A DNA stretch of 64,000 nucleotides, taken from Draconibacterium halophilum. Lineage in GTDB: Bacteria > Bacteroidota > Bacteroidia > Bacteroidales > Prolixibacteraceae. Position 1 is the stretch's first letter. Each line of letters begins with the position of its first letter. Below are positions 44,241-52,650 of this stretch, piece after piece. The DNA is taken from NCBI RefSeq assembly GCF_010448835.1, contig NZ_CP048409.1, positions 3,480,001 to 3,544,000 on the forward strand. The letters run 5' to 3'. The notes below the pieces were generated by a model. The model worked only from the letters and a program-made list of their open reading frames with translations. It did not search any database and was not told where the DNA came from. Both the position numbers and the translations under genes were made by a program.

Positions 44241-44500
44241 TTTTTTTCGATAATCTGTTTGGCAAGTTTTAAATCCAGGGCTTGTTCAGCATACATCATT
44301 TTTAACTTGCGGTTCTCCTCTTCAAGTGCCTTGAGCTTTTTTAACTCAGAGGCTTCCATGCCACCAAAACGTTGACGCCATTTATAAAAGGAGGCTCGGC
44401 TAACGCCATGGTCTCGAACAATTTCTTCTACGCTTTTGCCGTTCTCGTACTCCTTCAAAATGGAGGAGATTTGCTGTGGTGTAAATCTTTTCTTCTTCAT
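44234..44500 (-). CDS. IS3-family transposase OrfA (HTH)
   Basis: An 88-residue protein with the HTH of OrfA (RFTPQQISSILKEYENGKSV, HGVSRASFYKWRQRFGG) and a leucine-zipper tail (LKKLKALEEENRKLKMMYAE). Ends at the frameshift signal IEKKL, overlapping OrfB. Confidence 0.92.
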   Translation of the reverse strand: MKKKRFTPQQISSILKEYENGKSVEEIVRDHGVSRASFYKWRQRFGGMEASELKKLKALEEENRKLKMMYAEQALDLKLAKQIIEKKL

Positions 44501-44712
44501 CTTTTAACAGTTCAAAATTAACGTTTATTTGTCTACTTTTAAACTGTCCTGTTTTTGGGGAAGCTTACACAACAAACATAAAGTTCAATTTTGAGAATGA
44601 AATATTTATAATAGAGAACAATATCGATATTAGTTATATCTCCGTAAATAGAAATCATTTCTTTTAAAAGACTACTCCACAAATTGGTTGGTGCATATTG
44701 ACAAATAAAGAC

Positions 44713-45555
44713 ATGGATGATTTAAAAAAGATATTTAGATTTTTCACTAAAGAGAATATTTCAATTACTCTCTTAATTATTTATTCAATCAGCTTTGTTA
44801 ACTATTATCTTTATTATAAAAGCTTCAACATTCCTGTTTTTAATTACCTGTCTATTCCAGATTTGGTGTATTTCCCACTTGAATATATTTTTCAGATAGT
44901 GTTAATAATATTAATTTATGAAATATTTTTTTTCATAGTCTTTTCGATTTTTTGGACAATTTATGAGAGAATCGTACTAATCATAAGGAAAAAATTCTTT
45001 TACTATTTGCGTTTAGATAAAACCCAAAAAGCAAGGATTACTGATTTATTTGAAAAACCATTTAAAAATGGACTAACTGGCAGTAAATTTATAATCGCAC
45101 TACTTGGAGTCTTTTTTATAGGTTATCTTCCAAATAAGTTACTTTTCATACCAGCATATTTTGTGTATTTCATTTATCTGACGGAGATTATGTCTGACAA
45201 AAAAATGCTAAATATTTCAATACCGATGGTGACAGTAATAATAATACTTTGCATGATTTTCACCACCTTATATAATTCATACACAAAAAGATTTGAAAAA
45301 GATGAATATTTAATTTCGTTCATTGAGAATAATGAATTTATCACAACGGAAAAGTGTAAAAGCAATTTAAATTATTTAGGAGAAACTTCCACAAATATTT
45401 TCTTGTACGATATTGAAAACAAAGTATCTAAAATATATAGCAAGTCAAAAATTACCAATTTGGAGATTCAAAATACGAGTAGTTTGGATGACATAATTCT
45501 GAAAATACGAGATTTTTACCCAATTAAAATATTTAGGGAGATGCTAAATGAATAA
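44713..45555 (+). CDS. Cassette 11 second gene, multi-helix membrane protein (copy)
   Basis: 280 residues, identical to the product of 27870-28712. The upstream partner gene of this copy is broken by the IS, so any function needing both proteins must come from cassette 1. Start ATG chosen as in cassette 1. Confidence 0.7.
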   Translation: MDDLKKIFRFFTKENISITLLIIYSISFVNYYLYYKSFNIPVFNYLSIPDLVYFPLEYIFQIVLIILIYEIFFFIVFSIFWTIYERIVLIIRKKFFYYLRLDKTQKARITDLFEKPFKNGLTGSKFIIALLGVFFIGYLPNKLLFIPAYFVYFIYLTEIMSDKKMLNISIPMVTVIIILCMIFTTLYNSYTKRFEKDEYLISFIENNEFITTEKCKSNLNYLGETSTNIFLYDIENKVSKIYSKSKITNLEIQNTSSLDDIILKIRDFYPIKIFREMLNE

Positions 45556-45696
45556 AATACGCCACACAACACGGTACATATTGCAGGGCGGGGTTCGGCG
45601 GTACGCCAACTGCGGATTCTCGCATCGCAGTTCCGTGTCCTTCGGACAGGAACGCTCTCCGAAATCCGCCCCGACAACATGTACCAACCGTTACAT
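45556..45696 (+). repeat. attC-like site 11
   Basis: Same as site 1 up to the core, then joined to a different cassette (GTTACAT). Inner stem family A. Confidence 0.85.
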
Positions 45697-45717
45697 GTAA
45701 TTTTGAAGAGAACACAA

Positions 45718-46230
45718 ATGAGAACTATTTTAGTAATACTTTCAATATTATTTTCTTGCAGTCTTAACGCACAGACTAAAGAAAAAAATCAAATTAAAAT
45801 TGAGCAAGGAGAATTGGGAATTGTTCGAGATTCCAATTTGGAATTTAAACTATTAGAATCAGGTGTTTATTCGAAAGACAGATTGTCAATAATTACAATT
45901 TATACGCTTACTGAACAGAATTTCGAACAAGATTGTAACGTCTATTCAAAGCATGGTAAGAAATATGACATTAAGATATCGACAAAGTATCAATTTAACA
46001 GAGAAGCTATTTCTAATATCTCAAAGCTTTCAAATCCAATCCCCTTAGATTATTTAAGATATGAGTTAATACCAGAAATAAGATTTGCAGCAAGAGAAAT
46101 AACAGGATATTACACATTTGATGAATTAGACCAGAATAAGGCAGGGAAAGAAATATTGGAATTTCTTAAGACTCGCTTGAAAACCGGAGTTTTAATAAAA
46201 TCAATTGATATTGAAATAATAAATAAATAA
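45718..46230 (+). CDS. Cassette 12: exported SPFH/Band 7-like protein
   Basis: A 170-residue protein from the ATG that gives a signal peptide (ILVILSILFSCSLNAQ). The remainder resembles the core of SPFH/prohibitin domains: LGIVRDSNLEFKLLESGVY, KKYDIKISTKYQF, and LIPEIRFAAREITGYYTFDEL. It lacks the usual membrane anchor and long coiled coil, so it would be a free periplasmic SPFH-like domain. Family call by eye. Confidence 0.6.
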   Translation: MRTILVILSILFSCSLNAQTKEKNQIKIEQGELGIVRDSNLEFKLLESGVYSKDRLSIITIYTLTEQNFEQDCNVYSKHGKKYDIKISTKYQFNREAISNISKLSNPIPLDYLRYELIPEIRFAAREITGYYTFDELDQNKAGKEILEFLKTRLKTGVLIKSIDIEIINK

Positions 46231-46369
46231 AAAACTACATGTAACACAGTGTAAATTTAATAGCGGGTTCGGTGGGTGTTCCAACGTTGGATTCACGCCC
46301 AATTATCCGTTCCTATCGGACGGATAACCGCACGCAAATCCGCTACAAAACTTACACAAACCGTTATCA
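46231..46369 (+). repeat. attC-like site 12
   Basis: Opening arm AAAACTACATGTAAC pairs with GTTACATGTAATTTT of cassette 12 (A11/C only mismatch). L arms GTGTAA / TTACAC, closing ACC-GTT. The inner stem is a diverged relative of A (GGATTCACGC). Confidence 0.83.
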
Positions 46370-46427
46370 TTCAGTTTAAACAGTATGGTGGTAGATAAAG
46401 GGGAAGTGGAATCTAGCGGAAAGAAAA

Positions 46428-46838
46428 ATGGATAAGAAAATAACCAAAATAATAAAGGAAAGATTCGCTAATAATGAATTTGATGTGAAGTCAAATTTGA
46501 CGTTCTATAAGCAAAATAAAGCTGAGTTTTACGAAATGGTCAGGCGTGGAATTATCACCAAGAATGTAGGTGGTAAGATTTACTTAATCGAAAAACCAAA
46601 GCCATTTATTAAGAAACACGCAAAATGGATAATTACAACAGTAATCGCACTGGTTGTAGCAATTACCCCATTTGTAATCAAAAAATGTGATACGGATTCC
46701 CCGGCAAATAAGCAGAAAGATATAACCCAATCGTCATACCAAGAACAAAATAAAATAGAATCTGAAAAAAATTATCAGAATTTAAACCAAGTAGATTCAA
46801 TACGTTATCAAAAAACCGATTCAGCAAGCGTCCCATAA
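46428..46838 (+). CDS. Cassette 13 first gene: HTH-like domain + membrane helix
   Basis: A 136-residue protein. Residues 1-55 are a small cytoplasmic, possibly winged-helix domain (AEFYEMVRRGIITKNVGGKIYLIE), followed by one membrane helix (WIITTVIALVVAITPFVI) and a polar tail of 45 residues. The same order is seen in the unrelated-sequence gene of cassette 17. Confidence 0.6.
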   Translation: MDKKITKIIKERFANNEFDVKSNLTFYKQNKAEFYEMVRRGIITKNVGGKIYLIEKPKPFIKKHAKWIITTVIALVVAITPFVIKKCDTDSPANKQKDITQSSYQEQNKIESEKNYQNLNQVDSIRYQKTDSASVP

Positions 46839-46894
46839 CTTAAAACTTAACAACACTATCGTGTTGGTTGATGTAGGAATAAAAATTTACAACT

Positions 46895-47101
46895 ATGAAA
46901 AAATTACTATTCATTAGAAAAATCAAATTAGACTTTAATGGCAATGATCGCATGTTTATTCAATATCAAGATATCATAGATGGTGAACTATTGAGTCTTA
47001 AAGATGAAAACAAAGGCATTCAATTTAAATTTGCCGAAGAATTAACAGCAATAACAGAGGATCATGTCATTTTTTCATTCTGGGGCGATTATAAAGGCTA
47101 A
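46895..47101 (+). CDS. Cassette 13 second gene: small protein
   Basis: A 68-residue soluble protein (starts MKKLLFIRKIKLDFNGNDRM), beta-rich, unknown. It lies 57 bp after the first gene of the cassette. The remaining 150 bp before the attC hold only a doubtful 47-codon frame on the other strand (47098-47241). Confidence 0.5.
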   Translation: MKKLLFIRKIKLDFNGNDRMFIQYQDIIDGELLSLKDENKGIQFKFAEELTAITEDHVIFSFWGDYKG

Positions 47102-47253
47102 TAATATTCATAATACCTAATGCTAAACCTAAAGAACAAAAACCTTACAATACGCTTCTTTTTGAAGAAATTGCCATACAGTTTCTTTCGGGTTTCGTTC
47201 ACAAGTTCATCGTGAATATAAAACAGAGGCCTTTTTACCATCACTTAGATTAA

Positions 47254-47387
47254 AAACCGAATGATAACAAATTGTATATTTCATTTCGGTGTGGTTACTT
47301 AAAACGGCCAGTATTTGTTATGAAACGATTGGTTAATACTTGAAATATCTTATTCCCGAAATAGAAACATACAAGTGACCGTTACCG
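47254..47387 (+). repeat. attC-like site 13
   Basis: Opening arm AAACCGAATGATAAC pairs with GTTATCATTCAGTTT of cassette 13 (A11/C only mismatch). L arms TTGTAT / ATACAA, closing GTGACC-GTT; AT-rich inner part. Confidence 0.82.
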
Positions 47388-47476
47388 CCAATATTGAGGG
47401 AAAATAATGACACATGCTAAAAGATAAAAACCATCTTAATTAGGGAGAAAATAAATACTAACAAAAACCAATAACA

Positions 47477-49330
47477 ATGAAACTTGAAAAAATCCTCGAC
47501 AATGTTAATTCTCTTGAGAAAAATTCATTTTTAAAGATAGTTGACAACATCAAATCTTGTAATCCAAAGAATAGCAAGGAAATTGACAAAATCCTCTCCG
47601 AGAGCAGCAACAACCTAAAAAGTGTTGACAGTATTAACATTGCAAAAGTTTTTGATTTAGTAAAAGATGAGTTTGCAGAAACTGTTAAAGCCGAATTTGT
47701 AAACACAACATCGCAATTGGACATACTAATTGATATAATCATAAAAGATGGCAACAACATATTAAAACAAGATTGGTTTGCCAGACTTTATGAGAAGGAA
47801 TTAGCAAAAATCAAGAAGAAAACAAAAGAACTAAAAACACAACTTGAATCCGATAAATCTGAAATTGACGAATTAAGAAAACGTGACTATTTGATTTATA
47901 AAGCATGTGTGGAAACCGCCTACAATAATGACTATGAAAATAACAGGGATTCCAAAATTACTGATGATGAATTGTCAATTTTGTTAACCTTAACAAATCA
48001 ACTAGAATTATCGCAAGAGGAAGTAAAACTAATCAACTACTTAATTATTCCTCCTGAAAAATCAGATATTGATACGGTAACAACATTCCTAAAAAATATT
48101 GGTGTAATATTCTATTCCAAGAAAAATAACCTGATTTATGTTGCTGACGAAGTTGTTCGTGTTTTACGAAAAATCAGAAAAAAGGAAATTGCCGACAAAT
48201 ATTTCCGGCGTGTACTAAAAACGTTAAAAGAATCACAAATAAATCTTATTTGCCGTAAGCATAATATTGACGTGAAAGACCTCGATTATGAGTCAAAAAT
48301 TAAACAAATAATTAAAGAAGGAATTTCTTTTTCAAATTTATTCAAAAGCAGTATCCACAAAGACGGAACTAACTTAACAGACAGAAAAAAAGCGGTTAAT
48401 GATATTTGGAGCAAAGGATTAAAAATTAATACAAATTTGAAAGGCGTTACTCTGGAGGAAAAAATTGAGAATATAATTACCTATTTCAATGAAATTGAAC
48501 TTGACGAGAAAGTTGGAATTTCTGTTGAGGGCTATGAAAAACTACTTTTAGAATTAAATGAAGAATTAAAGTCATTTAGAAAGTTAGTACTGAATGAGTT
48601 TGAAATGCCAGAAGAAACAATATTAAACAGTAGCACACTTTTAGACTTTAACATAAAACCACGAGATGTTCTCGATATCTTACCGACAGAAGACCTGAAA
48701 ACTTTTATTGCTGCAAAAGAGCTAAAATCACGAGGCGATTTAGTACTTAACATTTTGGATGCTTATAAAGACGCTGAAAACTTGCTAATTGAAAATTACG
48801 TTGAGATTGGCTTTAGAAATTTGAACCTACTAAAAGAGAACGGTATTACCATAAAAGAAAGTGAACTCGGATTAAAATTTGAATGTCTTACACAAAAAAT
48901 ATTTGAGCAACTAGGGTTCAATGTTGATGATTCATTAAGGAAGAAACTTAACACCGCAAAAAACAAAATCGACCTTGTTTTAAATTTGGGAAACAATGAC
49001 ATTATAATTGTTGAGTGCAAAACCGTAAAAGAAAGTGGTTACAATAAATTTAGTTCTGTTTCAAGACAAATAAAATCGTATGTTGACTTAGCAAAAAAAG
49101 AAGGACTAAATGTTGTAAAATCTTTACTTGTAGCGCCAGACTTTAGCGATGAGTTTGTAAACGACTGCGACTTAGAATTTGAAATTAATTTATCATTGAT
49201 AACCGCAGGTTCGTTGGTAAATATCCTTGATGGATTTAGAGAATCAAAACACAAACAATTCCCTTATCAATTGCTAATGAAAGACGTTTTGATAAAAGAA
49301 GAAAGAATTTTAAAAGCAATAAAAAAATAA
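47477..49330 (+). CDS. Cassette 14: large protein with Mrr-like nuclease domain
   Basis: A 617-residue soluble protein. The first 450 residues are helical with no family I know (coiled coil about 100-130). The C-terminal 160 residues show a restriction-endonuclease-like pattern: GLKFECLTQKIFEQLGF, then KNKIDLVLNLGNNDIIIVECKTVKE, giving D...E-x-K near residues 500-515. Alone in its cassette. Likely a DNA-targeting defence protein, inferred from the nuclease fold and the setting. Confidence 0.7.
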   Translation: MKLEKILDNVNSLEKNSFLKIVDNIKSCNPKNSKEIDKILSESSNNLKSVDSINIAKVFDLVKDEFAETVKAEFVNTTSQLDILIDIIIKDGNNILKQDWFARLYEKELAKIKKKTKELKTQLESDKSEIDELRKRDYLIYKACVETAYNNDYENNRDSKITDDELSILLTLTNQLELSQEEVKLINYLIIPPEKSDIDTVTTFLKNIGVIFYSKKNNLIYVADEVVRVLRKIRKKEIADKYFRRVLKTLKESQINLICRKHNIDVKDLDYESKIKQIIKEGISFSNLFKSSIHKDGTNLTDRKKAVNDIWSKGLKINTNLKGVTLEEKIENIITYFNEIELDEKVGISVEGYEKLLLELNEELKSFRKLVLNEFEMPEETILNSSTLLDFNIKPRDVLDILPTEDLKTFIAAKELKSRGDLVLNILDAYKDAENLLIENYVEIGFRNLNLLKENGITIKESELGLKFECLTQKIFEQLGFNVDDSLRKKLNTAKNKIDLVLNLGNNDIIIVECKTVKESGYNKFSSVSRQIKSYVDLAKKEGLNVVKSLLVAPDFSDEFVNDCDLEFEINLSLITAGSLVNILDGFRESKHKQFPYQLLMKDVLIKEERILKAIKK

Positions 49331-49471
49331 AATACTGGCGGTAACAAATTGTAAATTGCATTGCGGGGTTCGTGGTGTATCGTTCGCTGGATTCTCGCAA
49401 CATCGTTCCGTCCTGCCGGACAGGAACGAGCTCCGAAATCCGCAACGACAACTTACAAGTGACCGTTAACA
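49331..49471 (+). repeat. attC-like site 14
   Basis: Opening arm AATACTGGCGGTAAC pairs with GTTACCGCCAATATT of cassette 14 at 14 of 15 positions (A11/C). The inner stem is family B with one substitution relative to sites 3, 4 and 7, although the gene it follows is unrelated. Confidence 0.85.
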
Positions 49472-49496
49472 ACAAGCTTAAAAAAAGACGACAACG

Positions 49497-50588
49497 ATGA
49501 ATAATGAAAAATGGAATGAAATCTGCTTTCTGCTCTCCGAAAATATTCGGTCTGACATTAGTGAAAGTGATTTTGAAAAAAATGTAATTCAAGCATTGAG
49601 AGTTTTAGATTGGAAAGAATATTTGGGTGATATTCAAATCCGACCTTCATTTCAAATTGGAGCATCAAACAGAATAACTCCAGACTTTGTAATTAATTCA
49701 TCGGAAAAAAGAAACCTTTTTGTAATTGAAATAAAACAACCAAACCTACCTTTAAATACAAATTTCCAACAACAATTATTCTCATATATGCGCCAATTGA
49801 GACTTCAATATGGAATTCTAATTGGTCAAGTCATTCAAGTATTTTATGACGGTGATTTAGCAAACCACGACGACCCCGTTTTACTTGAAACGATTGAATT
49901 TGAACAGAATAATCCCAAAGGAGCTAAATTCGTCGAGTTGTTTAGTAAAGAAAGTTTCAGCTTTGAATCATTAAAATCGTTCACAATAAACTCACTCAAA
50001 AAGATAAATCGCCGAACTGATAAAAAAATATTGGCACAAAAAATCTTGTCAGCGGACTACGAAAAAGAAGTGAAAAAATTGATTAAGCAAGACTTTTTAA
50101 ATCAATACGACAGCGAGCTAATTGACAGTGTTTTAAATGAAATTTCAATAAACATTTCAAATCAAAATCAGGAGATAATTGGACAGCCAGAAATACAATC
50201 AGGAATTTTTGAAAAACCGGTAACGAATAGTTCAAGGGACAAAACAAAATACATAATCAACGGGACAGGACAAAAACTTGGGAAAAATAGGTTTGTCTTG
50301 GAATTAGTTCGAGCGTATTTGAGAAATAAACCGACGGATTTTATGAGCTTAAAAAACATTTTTAGGGATGATTTCCAAGGTTCAATTGGCGTAATTAACA
50401 GACTTGACCACGTTGAGACAAAATATGCAAATAAATCAGACAAAAGACATTTCACCGGGAAAGACGAAATTTTAACAAGTTCAGACCATGTGAAATTTGT
50501 TGTTTCGACACAATGGGGAAAAGGTAATATTGACAACATCGTGAGTTTAGGAAGAAAATTAGGATTTAAAATTGAAGAAATTGAATAA
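49497..50588 (+). CDS. Cassette 15: HsdR-N-like nuclease-fold protein (copy)
   Basis: 363 residues, identical to the product of 28879-29970 (TPDFVINS ... VIEIKQP active site). Whole cassette duplicated. Both copies look intact. Confidence 0.72.
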   Translation: MNNEKWNEICFLLSENIRSDISESDFEKNVIQALRVLDWKEYLGDIQIRPSFQIGASNRITPDFVINSSEKRNLFVIEIKQPNLPLNTNFQQQLFSYMRQLRLQYGILIGQVIQVFYDGDLANHDDPVLLETIEFEQNNPKGAKFVELFSKESFSFESLKSFTINSLKKINRRTDKKILAQKILSADYEKEVKKLIKQDFLNQYDSELIDSVLNEISINISNQNQEIIGQPEIQSGIFEKPVTNSSRDKTKYIINGTGQKLGKNRFVLELVRAYLRNKPTDFMSLKNIFRDDFQGSIGVINRLDHVETKYANKSDKRHFTGKDEILTSSDHVKFVVSTQWGKGNIDNIVSLGRKLGFKIEEIE

Positions 50589-50729
50589 AAGCCAGTTGTT
50601 AACACAGTACATATTGCAGGGCGGGGTTTGGTGGTACGCCAACTGCGGATTCTCGTTTCGCAGTTCCGTGTCCTACGGACAGGAACGCTCTTCGAAATCC
50701 GTCCCGACAACATGTACCAACCGTTACCT
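50589..50729 (+). repeat. attC-like site 15
   Basis: Same as site 2 up to the core, then joined to GTTACCT of cassette 16. Confidence 0.85.
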
Positions 50730-50779
50730 GCCATTTTGAATTGGGAAGAATGAAACTATAACAAACCATATTAATTGAC

Positions 50780-51577
50780 ATGAAAACCATACTATCCTTG
50801 ACTTTTTTGTTTTTATCAACGACAATATTGTTCGGGCAAGACATTAAAATTGGGTTTAAAGATTCGATTCATTCGAGTGTGCTACATGAGAGCCGAAAAT
50901 TCATCGTAAAACTTCCCCGAGATTATAATAATTCATATAAACCTTACCCTGTTCTTTATCGACTAGATGGAGACTTAGACATGTTTACCGAAACAGTGGG
51001 AACAACCAACCGACTAATTTATTTGGATGAAGCGATACCAGACATGATTGTGATTATGATTGAAAACACAAATAGGAATCGTGACATGATGCCAACAAAT
51101 ACAAGCTTTTTTACCTCAGAACCTGGTGCTGATAATTTTAAAAGATTCATAGAGGAAGAATTAGTTCCGCATGTAAATAGTTCGTATCGGACAACAAAGG
51201 AAAAACTCCTGTGCGGACAATCATTAAGTGCAATATTTACAATATATTATTTCTTAACGAGTCCAAATTCATTTGATTCATTTATTGCTTGTAGTGGAGG
51301 TTTTCCTGATTGTGAAGACTTTTTCATCGACCTAACAAACAATTTTTTTAAAGTCAAACAAAACAGGTCGACAAATATTTTCATGACACATGGTATGACT
51401 GATTTTTTAGACCCAGAAGGAGCAATAAAAAAGCAACTTGATGATTTTAGTCGAAGGATTGAATCAAAAGAAAATATTGTAAGTAAATTAAAAATCTATG
51501 AGGACGAGGGACACGTTCCGTTTCAGAGTTTATATCACGGACTGAGATTTATTTATACATTACCAAATGACAAATAA
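50780..51577 (+). CDS. Cassette 16: secreted alpha/beta-hydrolase esterase
   Basis: A 265-residue protein with signal peptide (LTFLFLSTTILFGQ). Esterase-D/Fes/IroE-like fold: LPRDYNNSYKPYPVLYRLDG, nucleophile in LCGQSLSAIF (about residue 148), catalytic His in DEGHVPFQSLYHG near the end. Substrates in the family are esters such as siderophore esters or acyl sugars; not decided here. Confidence 0.82.
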   Translation: MKTILSLTFLFLSTTILFGQDIKIGFKDSIHSSVLHESRKFIVKLPRDYNNSYKPYPVLYRLDGDLDMFTETVGTTNRLIYLDEAIPDMIVIMIENTNRNRDMMPTNTSFFTSEPGADNFKRFIEEELVPHVNSSYRTTKEKLLCGQSLSAIFTIYYFLTSPNSFDSFIACSGGFPDCEDFFIDLTNNFFKVKQNRSTNIFMTHGMTDFLDPEGAIKKQLDDFSRRIESKENIVSKLKIYEDEGHVPFQSLYHGLRFIYTLPNDK

Positions 51578-51582
51578 AAATA

Positions 51583-51720
51583 AAAACGGCAGGTAACAAA
51601 GTGCATATTTCAGAGCGGGTTTGGTGGGGTTCGAGCCGCGGATTCTCGCATCGCCGTTCAGTCCTACCGGACATGAACGCTCTCCGAAATCCGCTCCGCA
51701 ACATGCACAAACCGTTATCA
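51583..51720 (+). repeat. attC-like site 16
   Basis: Opening arm AAAACGGCAGGTAAC pairs with GTTACCTGCCATTTT of cassette 16 (A11/C only mismatch). L arms GTGCAT / ATGCAC, inner stem a diverged family A, closing ACC-GTT. Confidence 0.83.
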
Positions 51721-51740
51721 CTCAGTTTAAACTAAAGATG

Positions 51741-52166
51741 ATGAATAAAGGAAGCTACAATAAGATTGTAGGGTACATTGGTTCTATGGAAAACCAGAAT
51801 GAAATAAAACCAAGCGAATTAAGTGAAATAATCAATGTAAATAAAAAGGAAATAGATAATGTATTTAAATCTTTACTAGAAAAAGGAAAAGCAATAGACC
51901 TAACGGGTACAGAATTAGAAACAACTATTACTTATGATAAAAAAGTAAATTATTCAGAATTGATTAAAAAATCTAGTATTAATCAGAAAATAATGAAGGG
52001 CATAATAGGTATAGGAATAGTATTAGGAGCGTTGTGGACGGCAATACAATTTTATGAATGGGCAACAATAAAATATAATGCACGGAATGAAGCAAAACAA
52101 AAACAGCCATCAAATAACGAAAAATTAAATGAAAATTATCATTATATTGATTCCATAAGTGAATAA
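51741..52166 (+). CDS. Cassette 17: winged-helix-like domain + membrane helix
   Basis: A 141-residue protein (ATG at 51741, or 51738). Residues 1-75 resemble a winged helix (NKIVGYIGSMENQNEIKPSE, INVNKKEIDNVFKSLLEKGK). One membrane helix follows (IIGIGIVLGALWTAIQFYEW), then a polar tail. Same domain order as the first gene of cassette 13, and both cassettes begin GTTATCAyTCAGTTTAAAC. Possibly a membrane-tethered regulator. Confidence 0.6.
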   Translation: MNKGSYNKIVGYIGSMENQNEIKPSELSEIINVNKKEIDNVFKSLLEKGKAIDLTGTELETTITYDKKVNYSELIKKSSINQKIMKGIIGIGIVLGALWTAIQFYEWATIKYNARNEAKQKQPSNNEKLNENYHYIDSISE

Positions 52167-52264
52167 TAAATTTCATATCAATAAAGTTTGTTCAAAAATA
52201 ATCCAAGATACTTGCGGATTATACGCAATGTCAGTAACGACTGAAATCGTTTAAATTTATTTTT

Positions 52265-52369
52265 ATGATTGTTATTATTTTAATTTCTGCAATAATCGAA
52301 TTGTTAAGGCAATTTGTAAAACTTGCAGATGAAACTCTTTCACTTATACATAAATGGAAGTGGAAATAA
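52265..52369 (+). CDS. Cassette 17: 34-residue hydrophobic peptide, possible
   Basis: MIVIILISAIIELLRQFVKL then ADETLSLIHKWKWK: one membrane-length helix and a basic, aromatic tail. The only coding candidate in the 300 bp between the winged-helix gene and attC 17. Similar in type to the peptide at 42195. Could be a small toxin or antisense-regulated peptide. Confidence 0.3.
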   Translation: MIVIILISAIIELLRQFVKLADETLSLIHKWKWK

Positions 52370-52467
52370 TAATTAATTCCATGAAAAACAGAAAGTAGGT
52401 CGTTTATTAACAAAGGGACTTTGCGTGCCATCGTCCCTTTTACCTTGGATTATTTCAAAGAACTAAA

Positions 52468-52596
52468 AAACCGAGTGATAACAATTTGTATATGTAATTA
52501 GACATTGAATAAATGAACGGCTTGTTATTATTCGATTCGATTAGACATTAAGTTAATTTTTTGTTGTCTAACTACACATACAATTAACCGTTGTAG
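52468..52596 (+). repeat. attC-like site 17
   Basis: Opening arm AAACCGAGTGATAAC pairs with GTTATCACTCAGTTT of cassette 17 (A11/C only mismatch). L arms TTGTATATGTAATTA / AACTACACATACAA, closing ACC-GTT. Confidence 0.82.
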
Positions 52597-52650
52597 GGCA
52601 TTTAAACAAATCCACCGATAAATATTGACAAACCGATTATAAATTGAAAT

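Larger units (their letters stand above)
43245..44569 (-). mobile_element. IS3-family insertion sequence, 1325 bp
   Basis: Ends are TGTAAGCTTCCCC...GGGGAAGCTTACA, 13-bp perfect inverted repeats. Target duplication CAAC (43241-43244 and 44570-44573). Two overlapping frames on the minus strand with a slippery A7G at the overlap. The site lies inside the first gene of cassette 11, while the copy in cassette 1 is uninterrupted, so the insertion is younger than, or contemporary with, the duplication. Confidence 0.93.
42860..45690 (+). repeat. Cassette 11: copy of cassette 1 carrying an IS
   Basis: 2831 bp; after removal of the 1325-bp insertion sequence and 4-bp target duplication this is 1502 bp, exactly the length of cassette 1 (27346-28847). 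Same genes and same attC. Confidence 0.92.

Noticed and set aside
43245..44569. IS as the agent that built the array
   Set aside because: Only one IS is present, it lies inside a gene of one cassette, and no cassette border carries IS ends.
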